DNA of 64,000 nt from Fimbriimonadaceae bacterium (lineage in GTDB: Bacteria; Armatimonadota; Fimbriimonadia; Fimbriimonadales; Fimbriimonadaceae), in the NCBI GenBank assembly GCA_019694835.1, contig JAIBBE010000016.1, positions 1-64,000 on the forward strand, given 5' to 3'. Below, in pieces: positions 36,517-45,196 of this stretch. The position numbers and the translations under genes are program-made. Numbering within the stretch: position 1 is the first letter of the stretch; each line of letters begins with the position of its first letter. The notes beneath the pieces were generated by a model. That model saw nothing but the letters and a program-made list of their open reading frames with translations. It searched no databases and was not told the origin of the DNA.

Positions 36517-39159
36517 CTACTGCGGAGCGAATAACCAGCGCACTTGGTCCACGTTGGTGTTGAAGGGCGGATTGCCCGACACGGAGTCATACCAGGTGAT
36601 GCGCGCCTTCACGGCCCGCGATCCGCCCTGGACGAATCGGGATGGCGTCGAGTTCGACGAACCCAACACGGCCGCATCTGACGTTCCGAGAGCCAAGTTG
36701 TCGGCAACCATCTCGTAGCCGCCGGCCACATAGTCCCAAAACTCGATTTTTACTCGCCCGGTGGCCGTCGAAGCGGCCGAAGACTCAACGCGCAACTGTA
36801 GGCTTGCAAGAGACGCGAGCGGAGAAGTACCTTCGATTTCCATCCAGCCTGCATTGCTCGCCGAACTCGGCCTAACGTCCGACGTCACGGTCACCTTGGT
36901 GTTGTCACTCAGTTCAAGGGCGGAGACCACGTTGCGCGGTGATCCTGGGCTGAGATCCATCGCGGACGGAGCGATCGCAGGAACGACACCGGTAGCCACG
37001 AGCGCGTAGTCGGCATCGATCACCCCGGGAGTCTCGACTCGTGCGTCCGTGTTGATATCTGAACCAATCACCTCGACCGTCCACACACCGGACACCGGAC
37101 TCTGTAGATAGACATTCTCGACTACGTTCTTCGTGTCTTCGGCTCCACCTGCACTGGTCCAGTTCGCGTTGGACATGGCATTGTTGCCCCAATACTGCGT
37201 GCCATTGGGTGCGGTCACGCGGAGGCTGAGATCATTAATGCGTGCGTTTGCTGCCCCGACCGTACCCTTTGGGTCAAGGTAAACCATCGTAACCTTAAGG
37301 GCTGGCTCTCCAGCAGGGACCCAGAGCTTTGTGGTCTTCGTCTGTAAGTTGGTCAACACGTCCGTCTCGTTGATGACAAGCATCTTCCTTCGATAGTTGT
37401 ACAGATTAGTCAGATCGGCCATGCCCCAACCTTGGACACTGCGCGAAATATCACTTCCACCAGCGAGGGGCAACGCGCTTTGCGAAGCCGTGTTGATCAT
37501 GATGGCCCGTGTAGTCGCCGCCTTCGGTCGGTTATCGAAAACAAATCGCTCGACCGGTGTCGCGGGCGCGAGAGCGGAGTTGCCGAAGATTCCCGCTGCC
37601 CACATCTGGAAGAAAAGACCAAAGTGTCCGGCAGTGATCGGTGTCGCGCCGCTCGTTCCGCCAAAGCTCGTCGTGTAAGCCGTATCGTTGGTGCTGGTCG
37701 TGCAGAGGATTGCATCGTAGGCATTGTAGAGGTCTGGCTTCACTCGGCCGTCAGCGGCTGGGCCAATGCTTGCGCCGCCGTTCCAGCGGTCGTCGGCCTT
37801 ATTGGTGTTGTTAAAGTGATAAGCGGCACCGATCGATACCATGTTCTTCGCCCAGGCTTCCGGTCTCGAATTCGTCGTTCCTTGGTTGCTCTGGCTCTGC
37901 AGAATTACGATGTCGTTCAGGTAGAGAATGTCGTCGAGAGTCGACGAAATACTGGTGTAAGTCGTGACCCAGTTGCTGCCAGTGGAATTCGTTTGAAAGA
38001 CACAATAGTAGGGTGCACCAAGAAGCGCGCTTGTCCAGGCGTATCGGTTGGCAACACCGGTGTTAAGGTAGCTTGAAGATACACCGATAATCGCCTGACC
38101 TTGCGGCATAAGGCCCTGCCCCAAGATGTTGCCGTCCCCGTCACCGAAGCAGATACCAAGCGTCGAGGTACCGTGAGACTGAGTGGTGACGGCGTTATGC
38201 TGAATGGGGGCAAGCGGATTGAAAGCGAGGTGCGAAACGCGGAAACCCGTATCGAATACTTCGCCTCGTACGCCCTTACCCCTGAACAAGCCACGCGTGG
38301 GATCGGCCACATAATTCGCGCCACCGATGACCTTGATGTTGTCCATATCGGGCGAAAGTTCGCTATATTCGCAAACGGATTGGACCTGATTCTGACGCAG
38401 GACCTGTTGAAGCTGGAAGGGCGTTAGCGTCGCCACCATCATGTAACCTTCGGGCACCGTGAAGTCGACCGAGCCACCTATCAACTCGATAAACAGTGCC
38501 AGCTCATTCTGCTGGTCCAAGCCTCTCCGATAAACCTCGATGTTGTATGCCTGAGTCGGCAAGTTTCCGCTCAGCATTCTCTGTCGCAGAGGAGCCTCCA
38601 TGCGATAGGCGGGCTCGTAGGCACCCACCCACCTCACGTAAGGGAGTTCTCTTACAGCCGCCACGTCAGCCGGGTTTATCCGCGCCAAGATGCTGTGCTG
38701 CGTGAACGTGCCATAAAGCTCCACGCCGAGATCGGCCAGACCCTCGCGAAACGGTTCGATCACCTGGGTCTGGAACTGAATGATGAACACGTCATTGTCC
38801 GGATGAGCCCACAACCCAGGCTCGACGGGCGGAACGGCGCGCAGCGGATCGAATTGGAACTCCTTGAGTTCCACATCGTAGGTCGTCTCCGTAACCCGAG
38901 GGAAGGTGGCGCCGTCGAGTGAGATCGCGTAGAACGGTCGCGTCTGACCTTTGAGTTTCTCGGACCAGGTCAGGACACGTCCCGTGCCCGGAACTTCGAT
39001 CTCGCGAAGGTCCTGAACCTGGGCGAGCGTGCTCCGGATGGGAGCGCCCGTGCCCACGACAATGCGATTCCACGCCCCTGCTTGGCTCAACAATGGAGGA
39101 GCCGGAGTGCCAGACGACGCCACAACGAACCCAACAGCCCAAATCAACATACCGTTCAT
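36517..39159 (-). CDS. Secreted subtilisin-like serine peptidase (S8)
   Basis: 880 aa. Signal peptide near residues 1-17 (LIWAVGFVVASSGTPA). A long pro-domain region follows (about 90-270, with VEPGLWAHPDNDVFIIQFQ), then the S8 catalytic domain with Asp303 in EVFDTGFRVSH, His329 in QSHGTSTLGI and Ser503 in FGGTSGATPITAGHFG. Downstream of the catalytic domain is a P/jelly-roll-type domain (TMVYLDPKGTV ... SLRVTAPNGTQYWGNN ... GVWTVEVIGSDI) and a final beta domain. All three catalytic residues are present, so an active extracellular protease is expected. Ends with no dockerin module, unlike its secreted neighbours. Confidence 0.92.
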   Translation of the reverse strand: MNGMLIWAVGFVVASSGTPAPPLLSQAGAWNRIVVGTGAPIRSTLAQVQDLREIEVPGTGRVLTWSEKLKGQTRPFYAISLDGATFPRVTETTYDVELKEFQFDPLRAVPPVEPGLWAHPDNDVFIIQFQTQVIEPFREGLADLGVELYGTFTQHSILARINPADVAAVRELPYVRWVGAYEPAYRMEAPLRQRMLSGNLPTQAYNIEVYRRGLDQQNELALFIELIGGSVDFTVPEGYMMVATLTPFQLQQVLRQNQVQSVCEYSELSPDMDNIKVIGGANYVADPTRGLFRGKGVRGEVFDTGFRVSHLAFNPLAPIQHNAVTTQSHGTSTLGICFGDGDGNILGQGLMPQGQAIIGVSSSYLNTGVANRYAWTSALLGAPYYCVFQTNSTGSNWVTTYTSISSTLDDILYLNDIVILQSQSNQGTTNSRPEAWAKNMVSIGAAYHFNNTNKADDRWNGGASIGPAADGRVKPDLYNAYDAILCTTSTNDTAYTTSFGGTSGATPITAGHFGLFFQMWAAGIFGNSALAPATPVERFVFDNRPKAATTRAIMINTASQSALPLAGGSDISRSVQGWGMADLTNLYNYRRKMLVINETDVLTNLQTKTTKLWVPAGEPALKVTMVYLDPKGTVGAANARINDLSLRVTAPNGTQYWGNNAMSNANWTSAGGAEDTKNVVENVYLQSPVSGVWTVEVIGSDINTDARVETPGVIDADYALVATGVVPAIAPSAMDLSPGSPRNVVSALELSDNTKVTVTSDVRPSSASNAGWMEIEGTSPLASLASLQLRVESSAASTATGRVKIEFWDYVAGGYEMVADNLALGTSDAAVLGSSNSTPSRFVQGGSRAVKARITWYDSVSGNPPFNTNVDQVRWLFAPQ

Positions 39160-39263
39160 TATCCGCCAAAAAAACCAAAAACGAGCATCGCTTGTTGGAA
39201 TTTAGCCCCTTTGCGCTTGATTAAGGCTCGGCGCCGCTTCGCGCGCGTTCTAAACTGGCACGT

Positions 39264-40481
39264 ATGGGGCGAATATTCCCTCCGCTCATCGCGGTCGTCT
39301 GCTGTACCGCTGGCATCCTGCCGGCATCCGGTCCCCGTACCGCTGACAACCTGCCGGCACTCAGCCTCCCAATCACCGCCAGTTTCCGCCTCAACCTCTC
39401 CCCCAACCCCTCTCCTCCGCCGCCAAGACCCGCGATAGCCACACTTCCCGGGCGCAGGAGAGGGGAGCCGGATGCCGGCAGGATGCCAGCGGTACAAGGC
39501 GGACTGGCTCCATTCGAGTTTCCCACCGTCGGCGGTGGCACGGTCGCGTGGAAGCCGGGGCGGGTGACGGTGATCAACGCGATTGCCCTCTGGTGCGACA
39601 CCTGGAAGGAACAGCGCCAACGCATCGAGACCGCCCGAAGCCGAAGCAAGGGCCTCCCGGTCGATTTCCTGACGGTCTCGATAGACGGTCGATGGCGAGA
39701 GTCCGCCGATGGTCAGGGCGAAAGATCAATCCTCCTCGACCAAGAGGGACTGCTTAAGCGAACCTTCGACCTCGACCGGATCCCGATGACGCTGCTTCTG
39801 GACACGGAGGGCAAACTCGCGTGGAGCCAAAGCGGAGTCGTCCGCTCCGACGACCTCGTGAGGGCCATCCAAAGAGTGATAGAGGATCCCCTCCCCCGCT
39901 CCGGCGGGGGAGGGCTAGGGAGGGGGCCGGTCCTCTACCTGACCTTCGATGATTTCCCCGCCCCACACGGCAACGACGAACTCCTCGACATCCTCCGGCG
40001 CGAAGACGTACCGGCGACGCTCTTCTGCATCGGACGCAACGTGAGCGGCAACGGCGACGTGCTTGAGAGGGCCCTCCGAGAAGGACACGGGCTCGGCATC
40101 CACTCATGGAACCACGACGCCAAAACGCCCGAGATCGAGCGGTGCCGCAAAGCGCTGGAACAACTCGGCGCAAGCGCAGACCTCTACCGACCGCCCGGAT
40201 CGACGCGAATCGAGCGACTGGACGGAACACCCGTCACCAAAACCGCCCTCGACCCAAGCGATTACCGACGACCCGGCGAAAGGGAGCTCCTAAGGCGACT
40301 CAAGTCCGGCCTCGCCCCGGGCAAGGTCATCCAGCTTCACGCAGGTGTGCTTGAAACGCTCCATGTCCTCCCCGAGTTCATCCGCTTCGCCCGCGAAAAG
40401 GGCTACCGCTTCGAGCGCCTCGCGCCCGAGACCGATAAATCGAAGGTGATGGTTCCATCCCGATCTGTTCGCAAGGCCTGA
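39264..40481 (+). CDS. Thioredoxin-like/polysaccharide deacetylase fusion, with in-frame repeats
   Basis: 405 aa. After a short signal-like start (MGRIFPPLIAVVCC), residues about 14-78 are encoded by palindromic repeat DNA. Residues about 80-210 resemble a TlpA/AhpC-type thioredoxin fold (VTVINAIALWCDTWKEQRQRI, SILLDQEGLLKRTFDLDRIP, LLLDTEGKLAWSQSG); the redox CxxC is reduced to one Cys in WCDTW. Residues 212-220 (DPLPRSGGGG) come from another repeat. Residues about 225-390 form a NodB deacetylase: LTFDDFP, FCIGRN, HSWNHD (metal His), RPPGSTR, KVIQLHAG. It would deacetylate a cell-wall or capsular glycan. Overlaps the convergent comEC-MBL gene by 79 bp. TAAACT lies 7 nt upstream of the ATG. 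Confidence 0.8.
   Translation: MGRIFPPLIAVVCCTAGILPASGPRTADNLPALSLPITASFRLNLSPNPSPPPPRPAIATLPGRRRGEPDAGRMPAVQGGLAPFEFPTVGGGTVAWKPGRVTVINAIALWCDTWKEQRQRIETARSRSKGLPVDFLTVSIDGRWRESADGQGERSILLDQEGLLKRTFDLDRIPMTLLLDTEGKLAWSQSGVVRSDDLVRAIQRVIEDPLPRSGGGGLGRGPVLYLTFDDFPAPHGNDELLDILRREDVPATLFCIGRNVSGNGDVLERALREGHGLGIHSWNHDAKTPEIERCRKALEQLGASADLYRPPGSTRIERLDGTPVTKTALDPSDYRRPGERELLRRLKSGLAPGKVIQLHAGVLETLHVLPEFIRFAREKGYRFERLAPETDKSKVMVPSRSVRKA
39304..39495. repeat. Palindromic element, family B, inside the fusion gene
   Basis: Two 28-bp arms, 39304-39331 and 39468-39495, are perfect inverted repeats of each other (core CCGCTGGCATCCTGCCGGCA). A partial third arm lies at 39337-39360, and a family C repeat fills most of the interior. 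The element adds 64 codons without a stop. A relative is inside ftsE at 59818. Confidence 0.95.
39395..39467. repeat. Repeat family C, nested copy
   Basis: Reads CTCTCCCCCAACCCCTCTCC, then CTCCGCCGCCAAGAC and CGGGCGCAGGAGAGGGG. The reverse complement of the copy at 42989-43065 shares these blocks in the same order. It lies wholly inside the family B element. Confidence 0.85.
39888..39928. repeat. GC-rich hairpin repeat inside the fusion gene
   Basis: CCCCTCCCCCGCTCCGGCGG continues into GGGAGGGCTAGGGAGGGGG, a self-complementary block translated as DPLPRSGGGGLGRGP at the linker between the thioredoxin-like and deacetylase domains. Confidence 0.75.
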
Positions 40482-41248
40482 ATATTCAGCCGCTCAAGTC
40501 GCGACAGCACGTCCGGACTCGGGTGACCGTAGACGTTGTTCCGACCCGCGCTGAGGATGCAGACAGTCGGACGGACCGCTTCCAGCCACTGCGCACTCGA
40601 CGAAAAGCGGCTGCCGTGATGGCCGGCCTTAAAGATCTGCCCACTCCAATCGCCGCCCTTGGCCAGCATCCGCCGCTCGGCGTCGGATGAGGCGTCGCCG
40701 GTCAAGACGGCGCTGAACTTGGGCCCCACGATCCGACAGAACATTGAGCCGTCGTTGTCTTGCACCAGATCCTCATCAGTCAGCGCGTCCATCGTCAGGC
40801 GGTACGGACCGAGTTTGATCTCGGTGACATGTTCGAGCCAAACCACCGACTTAGGCTCAATCTCTGCCCGGCGCAGCCAGTCGTTCATGTCCTTGTGATG
40901 CCGGAATCGGGCCGGGATCACGACTTTGCCGATGCCAAAGCGGCGGGCGACGCTCGGAAGGCCGCCGACGTGGTCGGAGTCGGGATGGGTGAGAATCAGG
41001 ATGTCGATCGTGCTCACGCCGAGCCGGTAGAGCTCGGGCGCAACCAGCCGCTCACCCGCGTCGAACGAGTCGGTCCGCGCCGCCACGTCGATGACCACCG
41101 TCCGGCCCTCATGCTGAAAGACCGTGCAGTCGCCCTGCCCCACCGAGACGAAACTGATGCGCGACTCGAACGCGTTCTGCATCCGCCCGCACACCAATCC
41201 GGTGGCCAGCAACCCTCCAACGATGGCCGCGCCGCTAAGGGGCCGCAC
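40403..41248 (-). CDS. ComEC C-terminal metallo-beta-lactamase domain, separate gene
   Basis: 281 aa with one N-terminal hydrophobic span (GAAIVGGLLATGLVCG). The rest is the ComEC/Rec2-type metallo-beta-lactamase domain: FVSVGQGDCTVF, TVVIDVAA, LTHPDSDHVGG (metal motif HxxxDH), AVLTGDAS, and IFKAGHHGSRFSSS. In ComEC this domain follows the membrane channel and is thought to degrade the non-transforming DNA strand. Here it is a separate gene overlapping the channel gene by 14 bp, so the two are surely co-translated. Its 3' end overlaps the convergent fusion gene by 79 bp. Confidence 0.88.
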   Translation of the reverse strand: MRPLSGAAIVGGLLATGLVCGRMQNAFESRISFVSVGQGDCTVFQHEGRTVVIDVAARTDSFDAGERLVAPELYRLGVSTIDILILTHPDSDHVGGLPSVARRFGIGKVVIPARFRHHKDMNDWLRRAEIEPKSVVWLEHVTEIKLGPYRLTMDALTDEDLVQDNDGSMFCRIVGPKFSAVLTGDASSDAERRMLAKGGDWSGQIFKAGHHGSRFSSSAQWLEAVRPTVCILSAGRNNVYGHPSPDVLSRLERLNIQALRTDRDGTITFDLSVSGARRSKR

Positions 41249-42635
41249 GCGCGAGGGGCCTCCACAGAATCAACGCCACGCCGTACAGGGCGGGCAGCCA
41301 GTAGCCCGAAAACGGCGGCGTCACCATTGCCGCATATCGAAACGAGCCTAGTACGTCCACCACCGCCAGAAGATAGCCCGAAAGGAACTGGGCGGGCAAG
41401 AGAAACCCAAGCCCGATCGCCAGATTCAGCTTGGCGACGAGCCAGCCGGACAGCGCGAAGCCGATAATGAAAGGGATCGCGAAGCCCACGAGGAGATTCG
41501 ACGGAACTGCGATGAGAGAGATCTGGCCGAAGTGATAGGCGATGATCGGGATCGACGCCAGCCAAGCCAGCACCGACGCCATCGCCCCCTGCTTGAGGCG
41601 GTCCCACAGCATCGGCAAGAAGGCCTCGGGAGGGTCGCGCCACGCGTGAACGGCAAGGACCAAACTGCCTACGACGATGAACGAGATTTGGAATCCAAGG
41701 TCGAGCACATGCTCGGTCCCGGCCAAGAGGAGGATGCCGACCGACGAAGCAGCCAGTGCGGAGATGGGGTCGGGTTCACGCGCGACCAGATAAGCAAAGC
41801 TGAGCATGGAGGCCATCAGCGACGCCCGCACAGCAGGTGCTCGGAATCCGGCTGCGGCCGCATAAAGAAAAAGGAGGACTATCAGGATGAAGACCTGGCC
41901 CTTTCTCGGGATCGGCAAGACCCCAAGACCGGCGTGGACCAAGTACGCCAGCAGCATGACGTGCAGGCCGGAAGTCGAGATGATGTGGATCGTCCCCGTC
42001 CGCCGCAACGCGTCCGTCGTCTCGGGGGTTAGTTCGGCATCTTGGTTGAAGCAAACCGCGTCAACAACCGCCGCCGCCCGAGGGTCGAGGTGAGTGCCGA
42101 CGAACTCCACGAAAGAGCGCCGCATCGCCAGACCCTGCCGAAACAACCACCCGCCACGGTCGATGGGTGTGACGGTGATCGCCCTTAGCTCGGCGTAAGC
42201 TCCTCGCGCACGCTCCCGGGGCTCAGAGGCTTCATTGAGCGGCCTGAGATCGCCGACAACGTAAACCCGGTCGCCCAAGCTCATCTCGGTCCGCTTCGTC
42301 GCCGAGAGGATCACGCGGCCATGTTCGGTCGAGGCAAGAACCCGTTGACGCGACTGGCCGTCGTCGGGCATCGAGAGCAGGTCGACTTGACCCGCGAAGG
42401 GCTTCGTTTCGAGCAAGGAAGGACCCGCGACCACGGGAGGCCGGATCAGAGCCACCAGGCATCCTGCGACGAAGATCCACTGGGCCTTAGACACCCGCTT
42501 CGCGCTCAGATCGGCGAGGAGACAGAACACGAGCACCAGGAAAATGAGATTGGTGAGAGAGTAGATGCAAGCGGTCGCGATGATCAACCCAGCGGCGAAG
42601 AGGACAAACGGGCGGCCCTCGATTTCCCGCTTCAT
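41235..42635 (-). CDS. comEC: ComEC/Rec2 competence channel domain
   Basis: 466 aa. Two to three N-terminal membrane spans, the OB-like extracellular DUF4131 domain (residues about 75-160, GRVILSATKRTEMSLGDRVYVVG), then the competence domain with its signature HIISTSGLHVMLLAYLVH and about eight membrane spans ending in YGVALILWRPLARAAP. This forms the inner-membrane pore for single-stranded DNA uptake in transformation. Full-length ComEC is about 750 aa in one chain; the metallo-beta-lactamase part is encoded by the next gene. No comEA or comF in the window. Confidence 0.9.
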   Translation of the reverse strand: MKREIEGRPFVLFAAGLIIATACIYSLTNLIFLVLVFCLLADLSAKRVSKAQWIFVAGCLVALIRPPVVAGPSLLETKPFAGQVDLLSMPDDGQSRQRVLASTEHGRVILSATKRTEMSLGDRVYVVGDLRPLNEASEPRERARGAYAELRAITVTPIDRGGWLFRQGLAMRRSFVEFVGTHLDPRAAAVVDAVCFNQDAELTPETTDALRRTGTIHIISTSGLHVMLLAYLVHAGLGVLPIPRKGQVFILIVLLFLYAAAAGFRAPAVRASLMASMLSFAYLVAREPDPISALAASSVGILLLAGTEHVLDLGFQISFIVVGSLVLAVHAWRDPPEAFLPMLWDRLKQGAMASVLAWLASIPIIAYHFGQISLIAVPSNLLVGFAIPFIIGFALSGWLVAKLNLAIGLGFLLPAQFLSGYLLAVVDVLGSFRYAAMVTPPFSGYWLPALYGVALILWRPLARAAP

Positions 42636-42643
42636 CGTGAACC

Positions 42644-42976
42644 TTACTCGGCGTCGGGCTCGGCCGGGCCTTCGGTGAGGTTGCGGCGGGGCTCGCGGGC
42701 ACCGACGCGGAGGTCGAGGAACAGGTTTTCGCCCGCCATGTCATTCATTCGCCCCAGGATGAGCTCTTTGCGGAGGGAGATTTCTTGGGCCCAGGCGGAA
42801 CCGGTCGCGGCGACCCACACCGTGCCCCGCTCGAAGCGCTCGGGAACCGCTTTCTCAGCCAGTACCGCGCCGACGACCTCCGACCATCGCCGCAGCACGC
42901 TTTGGGCGCGGGCCGTTCGCAGAATCTCCTTCTGCTCCATCGCTCCCGTCATCAAATCCGCCACCCGTTTCATCAT
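42644..42976 (-). CDS. dciA: DUF721 protein, DciA-type helicase loader
   Basis: 110 aa from the ATG at 42976. KRVADLMTGAMEQKEIL, RRWSEVVGAVLAEKAVPERFERGTVWVAATGSAWAQEISLRKELILGRMN is the DUF721 pattern (W..VVG ... L.V.V.S..WA.EL...K..LL..LN). DciA proteins load the replicative helicase in bacteria without DnaC/DnaI. A longer upstream frame would translate the family C repeat, so this start is preferred. Located between recF and comEC, 8 bp before comEC. Confidence 0.85.
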   Translation of the reverse strand: MMKRVADLMTGAMEQKEILRTARAQSVLRRWSEVVGAVLAEKAVPERFERGTVWVAATGSAWAQEISLRKELILGRMNDMAGENLFLDLRVGAREPRRNLTEGPAEPDAE

Positions 42977-42988
42977 CGCGGAATACCA

Positions 42989-43065
42989 GGCCCCCCTCTC
43001 CTGCGCCCGAGAGACTCGGCCCTCCCGTGTCTTGGCGGCGGAGGAGAGGGGATGGGGGAGAGGTT
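42989..43065. repeat. Repeat family C, intergenic copy
   Basis: GGCCCCCCTCTCCTGCGCCC ... CTTGGCGGCGGAGGAGAGGG followed by GGGGGAGAGG. Inverted relative to the copy at 39395. It lies in the gap between recF and dciA; the rest of that gap (43066-43142) shows nothing else. Confidence 0.85.
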
Positions 43066-43142
43066 CTGGTGCGAATTCGCAGACACCATCATGGGTCTCT
43101 CTACTCGCCACTCGCTCCTCGCCACTAAGCACTCACCTCTCG

Positions 43143-44279
43143 TCATTCCGGAATCACCGTACCCCCCGCCAGGTGGAAGTGCCGCGCACGATGCGTGATT
43201 TCTTCCCCCGCTTGTTCACGGTCTGTGCACGTCAGAACGACCTGACCCTGAGCGGCAAGCACGGTTTCGATCAATTTCTGCCTCCTTTTCTTATCGAGAT
43301 CACTGAAGATATCATCGAGAAGCAGGAGCGGGGTGGCGCGATGGCGAGCAGTGGCGAGGTCGAGGACCGCGAGTTTGATCGCGATAACCGCCGTTCGCTG
43401 CTGACCCTGCGAGCCGTACGTCCGGGCCTCCCGAGCGTTGATCGAGATGAGCAATTCGTCGCGATGGGGACCAGCCAGCGTCGAACCCCTCGCAATCTCC
43501 GCGCCCCGGCCGCGCGTCAAGACGGCCAGCAGTTCATCAGCGCTTTGGCTTGGGTCACTGGGCTGCAATTCCAGTTGCAGAGCTTCACCGGAACCAAGAT
43601 CGGATTGGTGTTCCGCCGCTCGCGGCCCGAGGTCGGCCACGAACTCTCGCCGGTGCTCCCGCATCCGGGCTCCGTGCAAGGCGATTTCCGTTTCCCAGGC
43701 TTCGAAAACGGCGTCTGGCTGCGGCCGTTCCTGCGCGGCTTTGAGCAGAGCGTTGCGCTGCTCCACCGCCCGCTTGTAGATCGTCAGCGAACGGATATAG
43801 TCAGGATAAAGCTGCGAAAGTTCCATATCCAGGAACATGCGTCGGTCCGCTGGCTGATCGGCGACGATGGGGATGTCGGCGCTGGAGAAGCACACGCAGG
43901 GCAGCCGCCCGATCAGGTCGGCGGCCCTAGGCAGGTTCATGCTGTTGAGGAGCGCCTTCTTGCGAGTTCCTGCCGTGAGAACCACGCCAAGCGTCGTCCC
44001 GGCTCCGATGAGTTCAGCATCGACCACCGCTCGATCCTGGCCGTGATAGATGGCTTCGGCATCGCGGTTGCCTCGAAGCAGCTTCGAAGTCGAGAGCAGG
44101 TGCATGGCTTCGAGGATGCTGGTCTTGCCGGCTGCGTTCTGGCCGTACAGCAGGTTGAATCCGGGGTCGAGCTCGATGCGAGTTTCGACGTGATTCCGGA
44201 AGTTCTCGACCCTGAGATGAGACACGCCGAAGCGGTCACCCTTACCCACCGCTCTCTTCTCAGAAGCCAGGAGTTCCAT
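43143..44279 (-). CDS. recF: DNA repair/recombination ATPase RecF
   Basis: 378 aa SMC-like ATPase that helps load RecA at gaps with RecO and RecR. HLRVENFRNH at the start, Walker A GQNAAGKT (residues 46-53), LPCVCFSSADIPIV, signature-type SQGQQRT region in YGSQGQQRTAVIAIKLA, and Walker B LLLLDDIFSDLDKKRR. Length is as expected. recF commonly lies near dnaA/dnaN/gyrB at the origin; here only dciA remains beside it, and dnaA and dnaN are not in the window. Confidence 0.95.
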   Translation of the reverse strand: MELLASEKRAVGKGDRFGVSHLRVENFRNHVETRIELDPGFNLLYGQNAAGKTSILEAMHLLSTSKLLRGNRDAEAIYHGQDRAVVDAELIGAGTTLGVVLTAGTRKKALLNSMNLPRAADLIGRLPCVCFSSADIPIVADQPADRRMFLDMELSQLYPDYIRSLTIYKRAVEQRNALLKAAQERPQPDAVFEAWETEIALHGARMREHRREFVADLGPRAAEHQSDLGSGEALQLELQPSDPSQSADELLAVLTRGRGAEIARGSTLAGPHRDELLISINAREARTYGSQGQQRTAVIAIKLAVLDLATARHRATPLLLLDDIFSDLDKKRRQKLIETVLAAQGQVVLTCTDREQAGEEITHRARHFHLAGGTVIPE

Positions 44280-44518
44280 ATCTCACTTATTGTTACTCTT
44301 ATAGAGAAGTTTTCGGTGGAAAACCCTCGGGGAAAGTGCAAGGCTCACGCTCAAAAAGCGCACACTCCAGGTTCAAACCGGGACTATTGGCATTCTTGCC
44401 GGAAAGTGGAAAACAGTGTGGATTTCGCCGGATTCGTTAAGGTTTGGACTCGGTTGTTTTCCCCCGCCACGACGCCCGATTTTGCATCCCCAGCTTTTCC
44501 CGATGCTTCCCGTCCCGT

Positions 44519-45172
44519 ATGTCACAATACGCCGTGCTTGGCAGTCTCATCGAATCGCTTCGTCTATGGGCGGAGGGTGTCATCGGCTCGATGGGTTACA
44601 CCGGCATCGCGCTGCTGATGTGCCTCGACAGCGCCAACATCCCGATTCCCAGTGAAGTCATTATGCCCTTTGGCGGCATGCTCGCATGGCAGGGAAGACT
44701 GAACCTCCACTTCGTCGCCCTGGCGGGAACGATCGGTTCGGTGGTGGGCAGTGCGATCTCCTATGGCCTCGGAGCGGTCTTCGGTAAAGAGTTCTTCCTC
44801 AAGTACGGCAAATACGTCCTCCTTCGACCGAAGGAGGTTCATCACGCGGAGAAGTGGTTCGACAAGTACGGACTCAAGGCGACGCTGTTCCTTCGCTGCG
44901 TGCCCATTGCGCGGACCTTCATTTCGCTGCCGGCGGGTATCTACAAAGCTGATTTCAAGCTGTTTTTGCTCTACAGTCTGCTGGGGTCGTTGCCGTGGTG
45001 CTACTTGTGGGCGTACATTGGGTTCAAGCTGGGCGAGAACTGGACGAAAGTTCAGGATTACATGCACTGGCTTGACTATATCGTCGGCGCGATCCTGCTG
45101 TTCCTGCTCATCCGTTTCTTGATCTACCGGTTCCGCCGGACCAACAGCGCCGTTGCGACGGAAGAGGCCTAA
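44519..45172 (+). CDS. DedA-family membrane protein
   Basis: 217 aa. Re-entrant and membrane segments typical of the DedA/SNARE-associated family: MGYTGIALLMCLDSANIPIPSE (the conserved E-x-x-xP region IPSEVIMPFGG), LAGTIGSVVGSAISYGLGAVFG, KYGLKATLFLRCVPIARTFISLPAGI with the conserved arginines, FLLYSLLGSLPWCYLWAYIGFKLGENW. Family members are half-transporter-like proteins involved in lipid carrier recycling (undecaprenyl phosphate flipping). ATG at 44519 matches the usual N-terminus. The 239-bp gap to the divergent recF is discussed in the findings. Confidence 0.92.
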   Translation: MSQYAVLGSLIESLRLWAEGVIGSMGYTGIALLMCLDSANIPIPSEVIMPFGGMLAWQGRLNLHFVALAGTIGSVVGSAISYGLGAVFGKEFFLKYGKYVLLRPKEVHHAEKWFDKYGLKATLFLRCVPIARTFISLPAGIYKADFKLFLLYSLLGSLPWCYLWAYIGFKLGENWTKVQDYMHWLDYIVGAILLFLLIRFLIYRFRRTNSAVATEEA

Positions 45173-45196
45173 AGCCAGCCTTCTATCGTTGGATGG

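Noticed and set aside
42977..43132. N-terminal extension of dciA
   Set aside because: It reads through the family C repeat and the family N-terminus begins at MMKRVADLM.
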